From Shinisaurus crocodilurus (taxonomy: Eukaryota; Chordata; Lepidosauria; Squamata; Shinisauridae): 64,000 nt of DNA. The translations under genes were made by a program, and so were the position numbers. The first letter of the stretch is position 1; every line of letters begins with the position of its first letter. The notes under the pieces were generated by a model. That model made no database searches. It saw only the letters and a program-made list of their open reading frames with translations, and was not told where the DNA came from. The stretch is taken from assembly GCA_021292165.1 (NCBI GenBank), contig CM037878.1, positions 231,847,546 to 231,911,545 of the forward strand. The letters are read 5' to 3'. Positions 32,521 to 43,481 of this stretch are shown here, piece after piece.

Positions 32521-33029
32521 CAGTAATACCTTGGATTGCAAGTAATACCTTGGATTGAGAGCATAATTCATTCCAGAACCGTACTTGTAATCCAAAACAC
32601 TCTTATATCAAAGCGAGTCTCTGGTGGGCATGAGCGGGGCCGATTTTGGCCCGCTACGCCCGCTCGAGGCAAGCGGTTACATCCCTACACTACTTGTCTT
32701 GCAAGATGTTGCTTGTTTATCAAGTCAAAATTTATTAAAAAATTTTACTTGTCTTGCAAAACGCTCTCAGGCCAAGTTACTTGCAATCCAAGGTATTACT
32801 GTAACTTGGTTTGAGAGCGTTTTGCAAGACAAGCAAAATTTTAAATATTTATTTAAATTTTTTTGACTTGATATACAAGCGACGCCTTGCAATACAAGTA
32901 CTGTAGTACGGCTTAAATTAAAAATCTCTGTACAATTTTTTGGGGGGGAATTTCGTTTTGATATAAGAGTGTTTTGGATTACAAGCACGTTTCCGGAACG
33001 AATTATGCTCTCAATCCAAGGCATGACTG
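32521..33029 (+). mobile_element. Tigger-like MITE copy 4, split by copy 3
   Basis: The 5' end is CAGTAATACCTTGGATTGCA then AG (32521-32542). It resumes at 32804 with ACTTGGTTTGAGAGCGTTTT and runs to GGCATGACTG at 33029. It is flanked by TA (32519-32520 and 33030-33031). Joining the two parts gives the layout of the intact copy at 49979. No transposase. Confidence 0.85.
32543..32801 (-). mobile_element. Tigger-like MITE copy 3, nested and variant
   Basis: Sits inside the left terminal repeat of copy 4 in opposite orientation. The right end CCAAGGTATTACTG is followed by TA (32802-32803). The left end has lost its first bases (TAATACCTTGGATTGAGAGC directly after GCAAG). Its middle differs from all other copies here: GGCATGAGCGGGGCCGATTT and CGCTACGCCCGCTCGAGG replace the usual G8/GTACTACAGTAC region, so it is a different subfamily. 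Confidence 0.85.
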
Positions 33030-33031
33030 TA

Positions 33032-34385
33032 TATATATTCTGTATGTGTATTCAAATGTACTGCCACTAGGCGGTGTGGAGGAGACTGAAGTGATATGTC
33101 CATTTGTATTGCTAACAACAAATTTACAAGGGGTGATGGAAAAAAAAGGATTATTTCCTGCAATATTGTGACAGCTAAACTCTCATGGAACTCTGTAAAA
33201 ATGGGCTACTGTTAAGTATTATTTTGCTGGTTTACACCATTGGGAAATAAAGTGGCTGTCTATATATTTGATATATACAGACAAGCAGAGAAAAAAAGGC
33301 AAGCCCACTGCACATATTCAGATATGGTACCGTTGCTCAGTGGTGTTTTCATGAAAATCTGACACGGTTACAGCATTGTCAGCAGCAGCAAGAATCGCTG
33401 GGGAATGAACAGCTGGATGCTTTATAATGTTTTATGTTGTACATAAGGAGGCCATGTTTTCCATTGTCAGGGTGTAAAGGAAAATGAAAGCTCTGGGCAT
33501 CATTAAAGTCTTGAAAGCGTAGGATGTGTCAGTTCTGTTCCCTCAACACCTAGATTGAAAGCTCATTGTGAGGTCACTTAGAAAACATAAGCAGGCATTC
33601 TTGTGTAGTTTTGTTAATATGCATTAAGTTCTTAGTAGCTTTCCATTAAGATTCTGAGAAACATTGTCCCAGATGTTACTGCTCTTTTAGAAGTGATTGT
33701 GGGCGGGGGGTAGTTTTAGTACTAATGTCTGTTTCTGAATTACTTTCTCCCTTATGCTGCAGATTAGAGTTCTTTACAGATTGGATGATAGATACAATCT
33801 ACTTTGATCCAACAATTAAAAAAAGAAACAAATTTACAGAAGTGCTCATTTTATTTAGCTCAGAGAGTTTGTTTTCATTTGGCAATGAAACTCAAGCTGA
33901 CATACAATTCCACTCATGTCAAAGCTTAGCTGCAGTAACTTTGCAAGGCCATGACAAATGATCTAGATTGATTTCAGCTGCATTTGATGTTACATACTGG
34001 GAAAGGCTACCTTTCCTTTGGATTGGCATCTGCCTTCAGCAGGGAATGGGGCAAGGGGACAGTAACTTTTACAGAATGTTATGGAAGAAAGCAAAAGATG
34101 TGAAACCTAACTTAAATTAGTATTTATTGTGCGTGTTTGAGAAAAAACAGTCACTGTGTGCATGTTCTTCCTTCACCATGATCAAAGGCTGAAAAGGCTT
34201 ATCTGGAGAATTGCTCTTCATTTTCAAGCTTATGTCAGTGGTGTGAATATGTCCTTGGTTTTAAAAAAAACAAAAACAAAGTAAATTTAAAGAACTGAAG
34301 GAACAACAACAGTACACAGTAGAAATTTGAAAATTGAAGTAAATGTTGCATATAAACCCACATATTTGAAAACAACTTAACAACA
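33032..34385. other. Unassigned noncoding DNA
   Basis: No convincing gene or classified repeat. An open frame of 78 codons at 33725-33961 matches no family. Confidence 0.35.
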
Positions 34386-34389
34386 CTTA

Positions 34390-34482
34390 GGCTGCAATCC
34401 TATACCCACATACCTGGGAGTAAGCCCCATGGAACTCATTGGGACTTACCTCTGAGTAGTAGATATGTATAGAATTACACTG
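34390..34482. repeat. Family F palindromic repeat
   Basis: GCTGCAATCCTATACCCACA, then CCTGGGAGTAAGCCCCATGG, then CATTGGGACTTACCTCTGAG and 'atatgtatagaattacac'. The two halves mirror each other. Near full length. Confidence 0.85.
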
Positions 34483-35189
34483 TCAATGGTGCTTTTCCCT
34501 TTGGAATGTTAGAAACATGTCTACACGCATTTTTAAAATCACTTGTTTGTTTTTAAAAATTACAGCACATAGTACCAGTTTTCAACATACCGTAGTAACA
34601 TGTTCTGTTATTTCATAAACAAGACTCAAATCTGGATATGAGAGACTTGTTCTAGTTTTATGCTAAGTTGGGTTAGTAGATATATACATTTGGATTCAAA
34701 GTATTCCCCCCCTCCCCTCAACACATGGAAAAGAGAAGAAAATAGTGGATATGTAGCAGTATGTATGTAGCACACATTGCAAGAGAATGAGAGCATGATA
34801 TTTTACACACAGTAATAAACTAGTTTGGGCTAATAAGTAATAGCTGCGATCTTGGCACCTTTCTTAAATGAGCAATAAAAAAAGACATTCACCATGAAAA
34901 ATTAACAGTGTTATGGAGATGTTGGAAGTGATTTTCTGTGTTTTACGAAAGGATTATGAAAGTGATGAAGGATTCAAGCCTTTGTGAACAGAAGATCGTA
35001 ATTTTCTCCCGTTCTACAGGACACACTATGCTTAGCAATGAAAGTGTGTGTAATAAAATCTTGGGTTGAAATATTATCTCTAGCATCCAGAAGTTTATTC
35101 CATTTATATTCTCAAAGGAATACACTGCTAGTCAGATTAACCCCTTCAAGTACTGAAAACTACCAGTTTTTGGCATTGGTTATGCAACT

Positions 35190-35280
35190 TACAGCACAAT
35201 CCTATGCATATCTACCCTGAAGTGAGTCCTATTGATATCAATGGAGTTTATTCCCAGTTAAATGGATATAGGATTATAGC
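35190..35280. repeat. Family F palindromic repeat
   Basis: ACAGCACAATCCTATGCATA at the left and ATGGATATAGGATTATAGCC at the right, around GAGTCCTATTGATATCAATG. Confidence 0.8.
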
Positions 35281-35413
35281 CTTAATGTATTCACTATTAA
35301 AAGCTACAATGCAATAATACCTGGACAATATTAATCAAAAATTAATAAAATAACCTGGAAACTGGGTGCCCTGTCACTCCGGAATTCTGATCCTAAAATT
35401 CTTACAGCCATTA

Positions 35414-35686
35414 CAGTAAGTTGCTGGTATTGTACGTACAGTGATGCCTTGGATTGAGAGCATAATTCGTTCCGGAAACGTGCTTGTAATCCAAAACACT
35501 CTTATATCAAAACGAAATCCCCCCAAAAAATTTGTACAGAGATTTTTAATTTAAGCATACTACAGTACTTGTATTGCAAGACGTCGCTTGTATATCAAGT
35601 CAAAATAATTTAAATAAATATTTAAAAATTTGCTTGTCTTGCAAAACGCTCTCAAACCAAGTTACTTGCAATCCAAGGTATTACTG
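35414..35686 (-). mobile_element. Tigger-like MITE copy 2, with 25-bp end extension
   Basis: The core 35439-35686 runs from CAGTGATGCCTTGGATTG to CCAAGGTATTACTG. A further 25 bp at the left (35414-35438, CAGTAAGTTGCTGGTATTGT then ACGTA) is shared exactly, inverted, with the copy at 49979. It also begins CAGT and is preceded by TA (35412-35413). The right end is followed by TA (35687-35688). No transposase. Confidence 0.85.
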
Positions 35687-35689
35687 TAC

Positions 35690-36830
35690 TGACTTTGAAA
35701 ATCAGCACCCCCATTATTTGCAAGAAACTTTATAAACTCTGTCTGAATGCAAACATGAGTCTGGAACCCCACTAGGGGCAAAATGGCTGGGGAAAGAATC
35801 ATGTGGGGGGAAAGGCTAAGCACCTCCTTCTGTTGCTGTCTCACCATTACAATTCCAAGCCCTACTGAACCTGTTTTTCTTCCAGGAAGCACCTGTCAGG
35901 GTTTTATTGACATGTATCTGCATATAATTCCCCCCCCCCCGAAAGTCTACACTTGTGGTGTGATAGCGTGTAGAAGATTTCTGTTCTACAAAGTCAGTTT
36001 ATTAAAACAGGAAATATTTCTCAATTCGGGCCATATTGTTCAAATGGTAACAATGGGTTAATCACACTCCCCACATTCAATAGCTTTAGAAGAAACAAAC
36101 CTCCACCCCTCTCTCTCCCACACACACTCCTTGCTGCATGTGTAATATGTGGTATCAAAATCATGAGTAAAGACTTGACATTCATTTTAGTATAAGTATA
36201 ATTATATAATTGAACTAAGATATGCTATAATCCCATCATCTATACAAAGAGATGATTTAATCATACAAAACAAAATAAAGTACCCAGCAACATCTCCAAC
36301 CAGGCTAATTATTGTATATAATTAATTGATTTTAACTCCTTTCAATTTACCTTAGATTCTCCCACACTCAAAGATATGGTAACACTATAAGTTGTTTGTA
36401 ATAAATGCTGTAATTTTTGTTGTTGTAAGCTGTCCTGATTACTTGGTTATAAGGAGGCATATAAATGCCATATATAGTTATATATCAGTTGAATTATTGT
36501 AGATGCTTTATGTCTTCGTTATATAATTTATATAATTCCATTAGCAGTCTCCTCTATGTAAAACAACGGTGAATATTTCTCTGACTAGCAACATTAACAG
36601 AAAAATTGCAAGCATCAAGAACATCATGTCAAGTGAATTATTTCGTTCTGGTAAAGCTACCCCCTGGAGAAAGGGGATAGCTCAGAAACATATATTTTGA
36701 TTGTGTGTGCTACAAAAATTATAGTTGGCAGCAGCACCTCACTTCAGGAATAAAATTCTCAGCATGGCAGAAAAAAGGTCATGTAACCCACCCAGAGGCT
36801 GGCTTTGCCCCACCTATAGTGCTAAGCTAA
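35690..36830. other. Unassigned noncoding DNA, possible L2 end
   Basis: An 11-C run (35930-35940). Near 36380-36470, TTGTAAGCTGTCCTGATTAC and AAGGAGGCATATAAATGCC resemble a plus-strand L2 3' end. No gene. Confidence 0.4.
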
Positions 36831-36875
36831 TACACACACACACATACACACAGAGAGACCAAAAGAGAGAGAGAG
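36831..36875. repeat. (CA)n(GA)n simple repeat
   Basis: ACACACACACACATACACAC followed by AGAGAGAC and AGAGAGAGAGAG. Confidence 0.9.
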
Positions 36876-36929
36876 CTGTAAGATACAGAAGCAAAGATGT
36901 AAAATATCCCTATGTATTATCTTTAATCT

Positions 36930-38940
36930 TAGATTAGTTGTTGATCTGATAGCTTTAAATACTGATAGGACAGACCAGGGTGCCATTGTTTCTTTGGACA
37001 CTGAAATAGCCTTTGACAAAATTTATTGGAAATTTATTTTTGCTATGTTGAGTAATTTTGGCTTTGCTGTAGAATTTTTGAAATGGGTCAGAATTTTATA
37101 TTCAATGCCAAGAGCTAGAATTATGACCAACAATCTCTTCTCGATTCTTTTCACTTGGGAGAGGTACCAGACAGGGATGTCCACTTTCTCCACTGATATT
37201 TGATTAATATTTGGAACCCCTGGTGTGTGCTGTTAGATAGAATAGAAGTAGTTGTGGCTTTGTGCATGATTGTTTAGAATTTAAAATTATTCTTTATGCT
37301 TATGATCTTTTATTGTTTATCTCTCAAAACTCCAGTCGTCTGTTCCAGCTTTAATGCAGTTGGTCAAAGTGTGGTCAAAGTCTGAATTGTTGCTGACTGG
37401 AGATACTATATCTCACCAGTGTATTAGCTAATTGGCAATTTCAATGGTGCCCTGATGTTATTACTTATTTGGGAATACTTATTCCCAGAGACATATCTCA
37501 AGTAATCAAGCTAAATTTGAATAAGGTGATTAATGAGATTTCACAGGATATAGATAGATGTGTATCTTAAAAGTTGAGTTTGTGGGGTAAGGTAAATACA
37601 CTCCAGATGAATATTATACATTGGATCGTTCATGTTATACATGGGATTCCTCTGTTTATACATGGCAAATATTTTCAAAAACTCAATGCTCTGTTTTGTA
37701 AACTTGGGGGGGGGGGTCCCTCCCCAACATGGATATCCTTGAAAAGGATGCAAATTCCCATTAAAGAAGGTGGGTTTGGCTTTCCGGATCTTGCTTTATA
37801 TCATTGAGCCTATTTGTTGAACTGCACTAAATTTTGGTGTTTTCCACCTCGGTCAGTTTGGGACCAGTTTGTCTTGCGGGGGCGCCCCCGGCCAGTGTTC
37901 ATACGACATGGGAACTGCGGGGGGCTTCCCCCCCCCCGCGGTTCCCGTGTCGTGTGAACTAACCCTCTGAGACGTGTGGCTTATAGTGTCACATCAATTA
38001 CATTTTGATCCATTCTCTCATGCTAAATTGACTCTATGGGGGAATCCAGATTTTAAAACTGGTAAGAAAATATTTTTGTGGTGCACCTGTATAGATAGAA
38101 GATTTTTACCTTGGATGAATTAGCTGGTACTGATGATGAGTTCTTGTCATTCTTGGCTTTGCATGCCAAATACGATTTGCCTGCTATAGCTGAATGACAA
38201 TACTTGCAGTTGCAACATTTGTTAGAACCTATGCTTGGCCCTGTTGCTTTTACAGCTTCAGAGTCTCCTTCACCATTGGAAGCACTTATTAAGGCTGATC
38301 AGTTATATAGACCCACGATCCATGTTTATATATACTTATTATGGGTGAATAAATATGATACACAGGGTCTTAAGCAGGAATGAAATAGGGAACTGGACTG
38401 TCCCATTTTGCCTAATCAGTGGATCACTGCTTTAGCATCTGTATCTGAAGCTTTTATGGATCTCAGGTTACGTCTTATTCAGCACAAACCCTTGTTACGT
38501 GTCTATTGGATGCCACAATGTCTCTTTAATAAGTGTTTGCCTAAGTTGGCTAATTGCTGGAGGTGTAACACACCTAATGCTTCTTTTAATTCAGTGTTTT
38601 GTCAATACCCAATAGTTGTCTGTTTTGAGAGGAAAGGTTATTATACAGATAAACTGTGTATTGAAACGCTCTTTAATATTTACTGATGTACATGTCCTCT
38701 TCAATTATCTACCTACTTCCTGGAAGTGAACATACAGTCAGCCAAATGGATTATCTGTGCCCTTTTGACAGCTAAAAGACTGATATTACAACATTGGAAG
38801 GATAAACACTCCATGGATTGAGGACCTGCAATGCTTTCAACATTTGAACAGGCCATATATACATGCCACTTGCGAATGGATACATATATGGATATTTGGT
38901 CCGCCTTTGTTGATGTTTATGTATAATTTTTAGAAAGCTG
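36930..38940 (+). pseudogene. Decayed L1 ORF2, reverse transcriptase to C-terminus
   Basis: The plus strand encodes, across frameshifts, SLDTEIAFDKIYWKFIFAML and FLKWVRILYSMPRARI, then RGTRQGCPLSPL (37161-37196). It next encodes a catalytic box with LYAYD instead of the required YADD (near 37300). Further on come LRLRLIQHKPLLRVYWMPQ, CLPKLANCWRCN (the cysteine region) and AKRLILQHWKDKHSMD. The order is that of L1 ORF2 from fingers/palm to the C-terminus. The endonuclease is missing, and stops and frameshifts are numerous. A GC-rich hairpin insert lies at 37897-37959. It is older than the L1 copies at 19.9 and 21.0 kb. Confidence 0.85.
37897..37959. repeat. GC-rich hairpin inside the L1
   Basis: GTTCATACGACATGGGAACT and AGTTCACACGACACGGGAAC (the latter read on the minus strand) are imperfect inverted copies closing on a G6/C9 centre. 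This is unlike the AT-rich L1 around it. It may be a small foldback insertion of about 100 bp (37870-37975). Confidence 0.75.
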
Positions 38941-38943
38941 TAT

Positions 38944-38948
<5 letters not shown>

Positions 38949-38977
<29 letters not shown>
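38949..38977. repeat. (TA)n microsatellite at the L1 3' end
   Basis: About 14 TA units, with further TATA-rich sequence to about 39000. Confidence 0.92.
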
Positions 38978-38980
<3 letters not shown>

Positions 38981-38999
38981 TTTCATATATATTTCATAT

Positions 39000-39340
39000 G
39001 AATATATTGAAATTATATATTTAAATCTATGTAGTACATTTCCCCCCCTTTTCCTCTTTATAATTTTGTTTTTGGTTGACATTTTATAATAATAAATTAT
39101 TTTAATTTTTTTTGCATAATATAGTCAGAATCACACTGTGTTATACATTGTACTAGTACATCAGGAGGAGAATAGTATATGTACCTATTCTGTATAGTGC
39201 AGAATATGTGGACTGTGTGCATTGCAGTATATGGACATAAATATTGAGCAAATAGTGAAGTTAATACTTATGATTTACTAAGCATCTGTGGTAGTAAGAA
39301 GGATGCAAGATAAAAACATTTAGTATAGGCACATTTTAAA
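39000..39340. other. A/T-rich unassigned DNA
   Basis: Probably includes the 3' UTR of the L1. No other feature. Confidence 0.35.
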
Positions 39341-39344
39341 AAAT

Positions 39345-39540
39345 AAGAATATAATGAGCTGTGCTGGATCAAGATTATTTATTTATTACATTTATACCCT
39401 GCCTTTTTTTCTGAAAGGAACCCAAGGCGGCTTACATAATCCTCCTCCTCCTCTCCATTTTATCCTCACAACAATTATTATTTATCCTTATCTAGTCCAG
39501 CATTCTGTTCCCACAGTGATCAACCAGCTGCCTATGGGAA
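39345..39540 (+). mobile_element. Second 'aacataagaa' repeat, interrupted
   Basis: ATGAGCTGTGCTGGATCAAG stops at about 39373 and resumes at about 39492 with TATCTAGTCCAGCATTCTGT, then GCCTATGGGA. These are adjacent parts of the repeat seen intact at 30466. The gap holds a TTTA-tailed LINE end. Confidence 0.7.
39374..39491 (-). mobile_element. LINE 3' end inserted in the repeat above
   Basis: TTATTTATTACATTTATACC then CTGCC, and CCCAAGGCGGCTTACATAAT then CCTC…TCCTCACAACAA. On the minus strand this is an L2-group 3' end with its short repeat tail. Confidence 0.6.
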
Positions 39541-39544
39541 AGAA

Positions 39545-41200
39545 CGGGTGGGCACAATGTTGTATTTGTTCATTATTAGTTATTAATGAATGGACCCGGC
39601 TTGCACAGGTTGGAGTAGCTTTTAATTTGATTCAGCAAAGCCCTCAAGCAAACTTACACAGTTGTCAGAGTTGGACACATTATATCCCCCGCCCTGCCTG
39701 AGTGAAGGCACACATGGCATCCCTAGGCACGGGACCCTGCATTGGAGCATCCCATAGGCACGTGAGGGTCTATGTACTGCCTTGAGGGGGTGCTCATGCA
39801 CAGTAGAGGAGAGGGAGAAGCCATGTAACTCTGTCTCTTGGCCTACTGGCTTTCCTGGCTTCAAACTGTATCAACTGCAAAACTATGGTTACAGAAATTT
39901 GGCACCTAGTGACTGAAGATGTAACAGAAGGCTCTCAAATACACTGACACATTTAAGTTAAATTAAATTAATTAATGTATTTTAAAAACCAAATAACTCT
40001 GAGGTGCACACCCGTAGGATCCCGTTAGTATGTAAGCCAAGCTTCTGGTGTCTTGGTTTCATGGTCTTCGCAGTATGGCACTGGCAGACAGGCACACATC
40101 CTCTTTTATTATTATAGAATCCAGTGACCAATCAGATACTCAGAAGATGGCAGGGGCCTCTGTCCTCTAGCCAATGAGCTGGTGTTCTGGTGCGAGGACT
40201 GGCTGGACAAGCTGTGGCTTGTCTTAGGCTAACAGGGCTGCTTCTGGTTTTGCCTGTATTATATAGTCCTGTAGTGGTGGGTCTTTCTTTCTTGCTTGCT
40301 TGCTTCCTTTCAGGTGTAAAGGAGCAATGCATTGTCACATCCCCATGCAATGATTTTAAGAAGCTTCTTTTTAGCGCTAATGCAGTTGTACTTGTGCATA
40401 TATGCTTTTAAAGATATGTTGCTGGATATGTAACATAACAGTGAAAAACTGATCTTACTTGGGTGTCATGTAAAGTTTCACTTAACACCTGTAGCAACAA
40501 ATGTAGGAGTAATAACTCCACACTTTGATTCTTGGCAATTTAACATCATTTATGTGCCAAATCTGACTCATCATACTAAAACAAGCACTTGTACTGACTT
40601 CTTTCAGTAAAGGCAAGGCATAGTGATTTGTATTTGTAATGTAAAGGGCACAGGATGCCATTTGGTTAATGTGAGTCACAAAAATATAATCCTCAAAATT
40701 GTACTGCTTATAAAAATGACACCTGTTTAGCTAATAACTTGAACCCTGGAATCCATGATCTACCTGATGGGTTCTAGAATTGTGCAGAATTTCAAACTGA
40801 TCCAACACAAATTGCTACAGATACAGCAAGTGAAAAGGTACCAAACATACACAGTTGTGTCCTTTTTACTCCAAGCTGCTGCTTGGCATATCATATATTT
40901 CTTTCAAATTTTGGTGAAAACTACTGATGTATCTTGTTCGGGTTTGTTGAGGAGGTGTGCCTTTCATTGGTTTCATGAAGTTCTCAACAGCAGTTCAAAA
41001 GTTATTAAGGTTTTTCTGCTTCATGAAAGCCTATGGCAACAACTGCTGGGAAAAATTATGTCGGGTACGCTCAGTTTCACTCTGAAGCTAGAATGTTACC
41101 AGTACTACAAGGTTTTCAGAGGGATTCTATTACAGAGGGCTTCTGTGTTGATGTTGTGCAATGTCACAAATTGTGCTTGCTTACAACTTACCCTCCATGC
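39545..41200. other. Unassigned noncoding DNA
   Basis: Contains TATA-like and CCAAT-like strings near 40120-40265 that could belong to a decayed LTR, but no borders were found. An open frame of 172 codons (40755-41273) has no start context or family match. Confidence 0.35.
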
Positions 41201-41229
41201 ACCCACACTTTTCCTTAGTCTGCAAGGAT

Positions 41230-41430
41230 GTCCCACATTGTCAAAGACCTTTCTTTTCTCCCAGGCATTTTAGATTGTATGGCTGTTCTTTATATATTTT
41301 ATACTGTTTTTTTTCTAGTGTTACTGTTTTTGTCTTCCATTTTATTCTTTTAGCTTTATGTAATCTGCCCAGAGAGCTTGTGTTAGGTGGATTTAAAATA
41401 TAATCAATAAATAATTATAAATAAATACAT
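41230..41430 (+). mobile_element. L2 LINE 3' end
   Basis: T-rich 3' UTR, then TAATCTGCCCAGAGAGCTTG, then TGGATTTAAAATATAATCAA and TAAATAATTATAAATAAAT. This is the L2 3' core (CTGCCCAGAGAGCTT) with its A/T tail. Confidence 0.75.
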
Positions 41431-41439
41431 TTATATCTT

Positions 41440-42925
41440 AGCATCTTTTTAACTGTTGACAGTATTTTCCATGGCTAAAAGACACTGGTGCTTACTGTTT
41501 GTCTTGTTTGGCTGTAGTGCAAACAATAATTTTTCCTAACTGAAATAAAAGAGTAGGGATATGACATGCATATACTTAGGGAAGGCAAACCACTGTTTCA
41601 GTCATCAAGCCCTCTTCAGGTGTTCTACTTCTGAGTAGAAACACTACTCAGTGTAAGAAAATGGGGATGAGCGCACAACTCCACTATTCCCGTCACCATT
41701 TGCATCATCCTGCGCAAGTTGGAGGGATAAGTTCGGCTGCAGGGAGCCTTTTCTGCTTGCGTATCCTCCCCGTGCAGTATTGTATTTTAAGGTACAATAC
41801 TGATTTTCAGCATTCTAAATCACATGTGGAGCCTACAGAAATAGAGAAGGATCCCCATTTCAAAAGTTATCCCCTGAACTCATGGTTGGTGCTGGAAGGC
41901 AGAGGTTAGCGTGCTTATCCTCATTCTGCCCACCACCTTGTGTGTTGATTCTACATAGAAGTAGAATGCCTCAACCGAGCTACATTTTGAGTAGTAATCA
42001 GGAGAGAAACATTGGGTTGTATCTTATGTTAGTCCTACTTCGAATAGAACCATTGAAATGATTGGGACTTAAGTTAGACTAAGATTGAATATGTAGAAGC
42101 ATTAGAAGAACTGCACGGTGCATGAGGTGTAAAACCTGAAAGGGAAATGAAGTCTCCCCCCCCCCCCCCGCCACCCAGTAACTTGAAGATGGGGATTTGG
42201 GAACCAAAAGTAGCACAGAAATAGCAGTGTTTTGTTTCCTTGAACTATGTGGCCGTAAAAGCTGTGTTAGGCTAAAGTGTGCTTTTTATCTGAACAGTGG
42301 GTGTTAGAGATTATTTTAGTGGCAAGCCTGTAGAAAGATGAAGGTCCCTCTCTTTCCCTCTACTGATTAACAAAGTCCCAAATGGCAAGTGTGATAAACC
42401 TAGTCTTTTGATAGCCCCATTTCCCTTCAATTCAAAGACGTGAGATCATACAGTACATCCCCCCCCCCTTCCAAACAGGAACTGGTGTTTTCCTCTGAAT
42501 CCTTCACAGATCAGACACTGATTATACTTATGGCTTTGTTTCTATGTTTTCTTTATTTCATGGCATATACAGAATATTTTAAGTATTCTGGGATGCCCTG
42601 CCAGCCCATGAAATCATTATCAGATTTCCAGTCTCTTGTGCCTCACTTAGATCTTTTAAGGTATATTGCAGACCTTTCAGCATAGCTTCTCGGCATGAGG
42701 AGCTTTTAAATGATGGCATCTAAATGTCCTGTATCCATTACATTTCACACTGTGACTATTTTTGCATCTTTCTGACATTTGTAGTCCCCTTGAGGCACCA
42801 CATTATGACCTGCAGTCCTCACAGTTCGGTAATCACAAATTTGTTGTACCTGTGACTTCTTTTAAAATTGTCAGCATTAAGGAAAAAAGGGGAGATTTAA
42901 GCAAAGCTTTTCTGGTATTGTATGA
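41440..42925. other. Unassigned noncoding DNA
   Basis: A 14-C run (42156-42169) and another C run near 42461. No gene. Confidence 0.35.
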
Positions 42926-42929
42926 CCAA

Positions 42930-43003
42930 CAGCACAAGCCTATGCATGTTTAGTCAGAAGTAAGTCCTATTATGTTACTCTTAGGAAAGCGTGCATAGCA
43001 TTA
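42930..43003. repeat. Family F palindromic repeat, partial
   Basis: AACAGCACAAGCCTATGCAT, then GTCAGAAGTAAGTCCTATTA, ending GCGTGCATAGCATTATAG. Confidence 0.7.
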
Positions 43004-43009
43004 TAGACT

Positions 43010-43470
43010 AAGTATTACAACAGGAATGGGCAACACGTGGCCTGTGGGCTGTATGCACCTTCCTCTCCTGCCCCCCCCCCCTCAGCCTGCACAGCCTGCT
43101 GCTGCATTGCGAAATTTGCTGGCAACAACAACAAAAAATGCTGATTTCCCACCGATTTTCAGCAGCAAACCACCACAGAATGCTACGCTGACCAAATTTA
43201 GCTTACTTGCATTGTTTGTTTACTATTTCCATTCTTCTTTTTAAGGAACCGTGTTCAGCTTCTAAGGAATCGCAGGGTTCCCTGGAACTCGGTTTGAAAA
43301 CCAATGCTATTGTATTATAAAGAGCTAATGCAATAAAGGGGATACAGGTGGGACTTTCCCTGTCCCACCAGATTATTGCCAAAATTGTCTATGATATAAA
43401 CTGTTTTGAAGTTTTAATCATAGTATATAGTCAACATGAAATGAATAAGCACAAATGGACCAGGGGAGTA
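43010..43470. other. Unassigned noncoding DNA
   Basis: An 11-C run (43071-43081). No gene seen. Confidence 0.35.
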
Positions 43471-43473
43471 GTA

Positions 43474-43481
43474 GTAATATT
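43474..43481. repeat. hAT target site duplication, left
   Basis: GTAATATT, identical to 44140-44147. Confidence 0.93.

Noticed and set aside
40755..41273. Open frame of 172 codons
   Set aside because: No family, no splice or promoter context, leads into an L2 3' end, and composition is that of AT-rich noncoding DNA.
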